The position numbers and the translations under genes were made by a program. The notes under the pieces were generated by a model. That model did not search any database and had not been told where the DNA came from. It saw only the letters and a program-made list of their open reading frames with translations. A DNA stretch of 9,204 bases from JBAWXE01 sp037144255 (GTDB lineage Bacteria; Bacteroidota; Bacteroidia; Chitinophagales; Chitinophagaceae): the NCBI GenBank assembly GCA_037144255.1, contig JBAWXE010000106.1, positions 1 through 9,204 of the forward strand, in the 5' to 3' direction. Below are positions 6,088 to 9,204 of this stretch, one piece after another. Each line of letters begins with the position of its first letter. Position 1 is the first letter of the stretch.

Positions 6088-6723
6088 ATGACAATGGAAT
6101 ACAACGACAAACAGGTCCTGATCATACAAGCGGCAGAAAAATTATTTGCTGCAAATGGTTTTGAAGGCACTTCAGTAAGAGATATTGCTCATGATGCCGG
6201 GATCAATATAGCAATGATATCATACTATTTCGGTTCTAAGGAAAAATTAATGGAGGCAATATTTGCTTATCGTATTAGTTATACTCGTCTCACAATTGAA
6301 AGTTTGTTACAAAGTGATAAATATACACCGATACAAAAAATAGAAAAGATCATTGATAGCTATACTGAGAAACTCATGGCACATCAATGTTTCTATAAGC
6401 TAATGGCACAAGAACAATCAATTCGTGAAATACAACAAATAAGTGAATTGATATATGATTCGAAAGCCAAGAATCTGGAAATGGTAAAGAAGATTGTACA
6501 AGAAGGTCAAAAGAATGGTGATTTTGTAAAGAACATTGATGTACCCTTGATGATGGTCACCCTGATAGGAACTGGAATGCAATTTGTTGTTTCTCAGGAT
6601 TTTTATAAAAAATTCTATAAAATGGAAGATGCATCTGATGAAGAATTTAAAAAACTAATGAAGAAGAAATTGAATCACCATTTAAAATCACTCTTTAAAG
6701 CATTCCTAACAAATGAAGCATAA
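6088..6723 (+). CDS. TetR/AcrR-family transcriptional regulator
   Basis: A 211-residue protein of usual TetR length. The N-terminal DNA-binding domain covers residues about 8-55: VLIIQAAEKLFAANGFEGTSV, then the helix-turn-helix RDIAHDAGINIAMISYYF and the GSKEKLMEAIF that closes the family signature. The remaining residues, about 60-205, are alpha-helical and form the ligand-binding/dimer domain, which cannot be assigned to a ligand from sequence. An in-frame ATG at 6094 would remove two residues. The stop codon overlaps the TolC-family gene by 11 nt, indicating one transcript and probable translational coupling. It most likely represses its own efflux operon through the two dyads in its promoter, with relief by a transported compound. 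The repressor direction is inference from operator placement. Confidence 0.93.
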   Translation: MTMEYNDKQVLIIQAAEKLFAANGFEGTSVRDIAHDAGINIAMISYYFGSKEKLMEAIFAYRISYTRLTIESLLQSDKYTPIQKIEKIIDSYTEKLMAHQCFYKLMAQEQSIREIQQISELIYDSKAKNLEMVKKIVQEGQKNGDFVKNIDVPLMMVTLIGTGMQFVVSQDFYKKFYKMEDASDEEFKKLMKKKLNHHLKSLFKAFLTNEA

Positions 6724-8068
6724 TATGTCATACATTAAAAATGTTGCACTATTAATATCATTACTATTAATAGGTAGTCAACCCATTTTCGCACAGAACA
6801 CAAGGAATTTATCCTTGTCAGAAGCAGTAGACCTAAGTCTCAAAACTAGCAAGCAAATTAGGCTCAGTCAGGTCAAAATTCATGAAGCCACAGCAACACT
6901 GAATGAAGCCAAAGGAAATCGCCTTCCGGACCTTAGTATTTCAGGTTCATATTTAAGACTTGCTCAGCCCACAATAGATTTGAAAGTAAAACTAGGTAGT
7001 TCTAGTTCTACAAGTTCAGACCAGAAAAGTTCAGCTATTTCTGTTGATCAAGCTACATATGGCATGGTAAATGCTTCTATGCCATTATTTGCAGGAAATC
7101 GTATCAATTATGGGATACAATCTGCCCGTTACCTAGAAATGGCTACGAAACTGGATGCAGATAAAAATCGTGAAGAAGTTATCCAAAACACAATAGCAGC
7201 ATATAGTAATCTTTACAAAGCAAAAGAAGCTCTGGAATTGGTGAAAGAAAGTCTTAAAGAATCTAAACAAAGAGTAAATGACTTTAGCAATATGGAGAAA
7301 AATGGCATTATGGCCAGAAATGACCTTTTGAAGGCTGAATTACAAGAGTCCAATGTTGAATTGACATTATTAGATGCCGAGAATAATTGGAAAATTACCA
7401 ATATCAATATGGACATGATGTTGGGATTACCCGAAGAAATGATGTTAATACCAGACACAAACAGTTTCTCTCATACTACGGATGCCGGATCAATAGCAGA
7501 TTGGGAGCAAAAGGCACTTCTGAATCGTAAAGATGCAGCATCGCTGGTGCTACGAGAGAAAGCAGCTAAAGTAAATATTAAGGCAACAAAAAGTGATTAC
7601 TACCCTTCTGTGGCATTATCTGGAGGTTACCTTGCTGCTGATGTACCAAACCTTATTACTATCACCAATGCATTGAATGTGGGCATAGGTCTCAAATATA
7701 GCCCTTCATTACTTTGGAAAGGCGGACCAAAACTAGCACAAGCAAGGGCAAGATTAGAAGAAATTCAGATCTCTGAAGAATCATTAAATGACAATATCCG
7801 CATTCAGATCAATCAAGCATACCAGAACTATATCTTAAGCCAAAAGAAAATTGATGTTTACAATGTTGCAGTAGACCAAGCTAAAGAAAACTATAAGATC
7901 ATTAAGAACAAATATGATAATAGTCTTGCTACTACTACAGATCTATTGGATGCTGATGTAGCTCAACTGCAAGCAAAATTGAATTATGCCTTTGCTAAAG
8001 CAGATGCTGTAGTTGCCTATAATAATCTTTTACAAACAGCCGGACTTTTAAATATCAAGATCAACTAA
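6713..8068 (+). CDS. TolC-family outer-membrane efflux channel
   Basis: A 451-residue outer-membrane factor of typical length. It has a signal peptide (residues about 1-28, ending PIFAQ) and no lipobox Cys. Two OEP repeats follow: the first about 33-245, with LSLSEAVDLSLKTSKQIR, NRLPDLSISGSY and the MPLFAGNRINYGIQSA barrel segment; the second about 262-445, with NRKDAASLVLREKAAKV, DYYPSVALSGGY and GGPKLAQARARLEE. The duplicated coiled-coil hairpins plus barrel strands are the TolC design: a trimer making a channel from periplasm to exterior. The ATG at 6713 overlaps tetR. A second ATG at 6725, just after the tetR stop, gives an equally good signal peptide and may be the true start. It works with the adaptor encoded 33 nt downstream. 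Confidence 0.92.
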   Translation: MKHNMSYIKNVALLISLLLIGSQPIFAQNTRNLSLSEAVDLSLKTSKQIRLSQVKIHEATATLNEAKGNRLPDLSISGSYLRLAQPTIDLKVKLGSSSSTSSDQKSSAISVDQATYGMVNASMPLFAGNRINYGIQSARYLEMATKLDADKNREEVIQNTIAAYSNLYKAKEALELVKESLKESKQRVNDFSNMEKNGIMARNDLLKAELQESNVELTLLDAENNWKITNINMDMMLGLPEEMMLIPDTNSFSHTTDAGSIADWEQKALLNRKDAASLVLREKAAKVNIKATKSDYYPSVALSGGYLAADVPNLITITNALNVGIGLKYSPSLLWKGGPKLAQARARLEEIQISEESLNDNIRIQINQAYQNYILSQKKIDVYNVAVDQAKENYKIIKNKYDNSLATTTDLLDADVAQLQAKLNYAFAKADAVVAYNNLLQTAGLLNIKIN

Positions 8069-8101
8069 ACAATACTCATACATAAAAAATATACCTAAGT
8101 C

Positions 8102-9202
8102 ATGTCTCAATTACAACAAGAAACAGCAGTTCCGAAAAAACGCAACATTAAATTCATGGTCGTGTTAGCCATACTGGTTATTGGTGGTGGTGGATTTGGT
8201 ATCACAAAATATATGCATGCACAGTCGCATGAAGAAACGGACGATGCACAGATAGACGCAAACATTAGCCCGGTAATACCCCGTATTTCTGGCTATGTAA
8301 CAGAAGTACGTGTAAAAGATAATCAGATAGTAAAGAAAGGAGATACGCTGGTAATACTAGATAACCGCGACCAGACCATAAAGGTAAATGAAGCAGAGGC
8401 AGCACTAGCCGCTGCACAAAGCACAATGGGGGTAGCACAAGCCTCTACTGGCACTGCAAGAGCTAATGTAGCAACAGCTGATGCAAATGTGGCAACAGCC
8501 GATGCGCAAATAGAAGCTGCACGTGTACGTGTATGGCGTGCTACTCAAGACTACAACCGTTATGCTAATCTGGTAAAGGACCATTCAATAACCCAGCAAC
8601 AATTCGAACAAGCAGATGCAGAAAAGCAAACTGCAGAACGGAATTTGACAGTATTAATCGAACAGAAAAAAGCTGCGGCTCGTCAAACTAATGCTGCTAC
8701 TTCTCAAACAAGCGTCTCTACACAACAAGTAAGTGTAGCAAATGCTACTGTAAAACAACGTCAATCAGACCTTGATAACGCTAAACTCACTTTTTCATAT
8801 ACTTTTATTACAGCACCATCAGATGGACGGATATCTAAAGTAAACGTGCAAACAGGGCAATACCTGCAAGCCGGACAGGGACTATTCAGTGTAGTATCCG
8901 ATCAGGCATTATGGGTAGTAGGAAATTTTAAAGAGACTCAATTAGAGAAGATGAAAGTTGGACAAAAAGTCATTGTAACTGTTGATGCCTTCTCAGGGCA
9001 TGATTTTGAGGCAAAAGTGGCTTCATTTTCTCCTGCTACAGGTGCTCGTTTTTCATTATTACCTCCGGATAATGCAAGTGGTAATTTCGTAAAAGTAGTA
9101 CAACGCTTACCGGTAAGAATTGAATTCACAAATATGACTGACCCTCTTGTGAAACAATTGCGTCCGGGTATGAATGTTTATGTAGATGTGCATCTCGATT
9201 AA
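8102..9202 (+). CDS. emrA: EmrA/HlyD-type membrane fusion (adaptor) protein
   Basis: A 366-residue periplasmic adaptor. A short cytoplasmic tail is followed by one anchor helix (about 17-34, KFMVVLAILVIGGGGFGI). Next is the family signature ETDDAQIDANISPVIPRISGYV (45-66), leading into the first biotinyl-lipoyl half (VTEVRVKDNQIVKKGDTLVILD). An alanine/glutamine-rich alpha-hairpin coiled coil occupies about 93-228, and the second lipoyl half about 235-266 (TAPSDGRISKVNVQTGQYL). The beta-barrel domain carries the EmrA-like GARFSLLPPDNASGNFVKVVQRLPVRI stretch (315-340). The last residues, RPGMNVYVDVHLD, are intact and the stop lies 2 nt before the window edge. This class bridges an MFS (EmrB-like, DHA2) pump to a TolC channel for drug or metabolite export. 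The pump gene is expected immediately downstream. The hairpin contains a recent-looking tandem repeat of seven residues. Confidence 0.92.
   Translation: MSQLQQETAVPKKRNIKFMVVLAILVIGGGGFGITKYMHAQSHEETDDAQIDANISPVIPRISGYVTEVRVKDNQIVKKGDTLVILDNRDQTIKVNEAEAALAAAQSTMGVAQASTGTARANVATADANVATADAQIEAARVRVWRATQDYNRYANLVKDHSITQQQFEQADAEKQTAERNLTVLIEQKKAAARQTNAATSQTSVSTQQVSVANATVKQRQSDLDNAKLTFSYTFITAPSDGRISKVNVQTGQYLQAGQGLFSVVSDQALWVVGNFKETQLEKMKVGQKVIVTVDAFSGHDFEAKVASFSPATGARFSLLPPDNASGNFVKVVQRLPVRIEFTNMTDPLVKQLRPGMNVYVDVHLD
8462..8503 (+). repeat. 21-bp tandem duplication inside emrA
   Basis: Two adjacent 21-nt units (8462-8482 and 8483-8503) both encode ANVATAD and differ at three third-codon positions. 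They add exactly two heptads to the alpha-hairpin coiled coil of the adaptor, preserving frame and heptad phase. Confidence 0.7.
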
Positions 9203-9204
9203 GT

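Overview
The window looks like chromosomal DNA from a low-GC member of the Bacteroidota, most plausibly Chitinophagales/Sphingobacteriales-like, although I cannot fix the genus. The clues are two secreted proteins ending in type IX secretion (T9SS) sorting domains, an ECF sigma factor paired with an anti-sigma/outer-membrane-barrel fusion (Dma type), a TTTG-N19-TAATTTTG promoter of the Bacteroidota primary-sigma kind, and general absence of strong Shine-Dalgarno sequences.

Left part (1-5480): a bidirectional hairpin terminator is followed by a minus-strand gene for a small T9SS cargo protein (87-974). Its promoter is back to back with that of a plus-strand pair: an ECF sigma factor (1202-1792) and, 11 nt later, a 657-residue protein (1804-3777). 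That protein has a short cytoplasmic anti-sigma-like head, one inner-membrane helix, about 330 residues of Asn/Ser/Lys-rich linker and a C-terminal outer-membrane beta-barrel. A 508-residue PKD-domain T9SS cargo gene follows (3890-5416), ending at a 19-bp stem terminator (5434-5474).

The main discovery is a bipartite motif, CTAAC-N17-CGTC, that occurs three times with identical spacing: upstream of the minus-strand cargo gene, upstream of the sigma/anti-sigma operon, and upstream of the PKD cargo gene. All three spacers start with ATTT and end in GCAT or GCAG. This has the form of an ECF promoter. It suggests that the sigma factor drives its own operon and the two flanking T9SS cargo genes, so the block would be a self-contained envelope-sensing and secretion regulon controlled by a transenvelope anti-sigma factor.

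Right part (5490-9204): a minus-strand small lipoprotein gene is convergent with the PKD gene. Divergent from it is an efflux operon: a TetR-family regulator (6088-6723), a TolC-family outer-membrane channel that overlaps it by 11 nt (6713-8068), and an EmrA/HlyD-type periplasmic adaptor (8102-9202). The inner-membrane transporter, expected to be an EmrB-like MFS protein, would lie just beyond the right edge. The tetR promoter carries two tandem AAAC-N4-GTTT dyads 17 bp apart, covering its -33 and -7 elements, which suggests autorepression of the operon.

Every intergenic gap is shorter than 300 bases. I saw no RNA genes, CRISPR arrays or insertion sequences.
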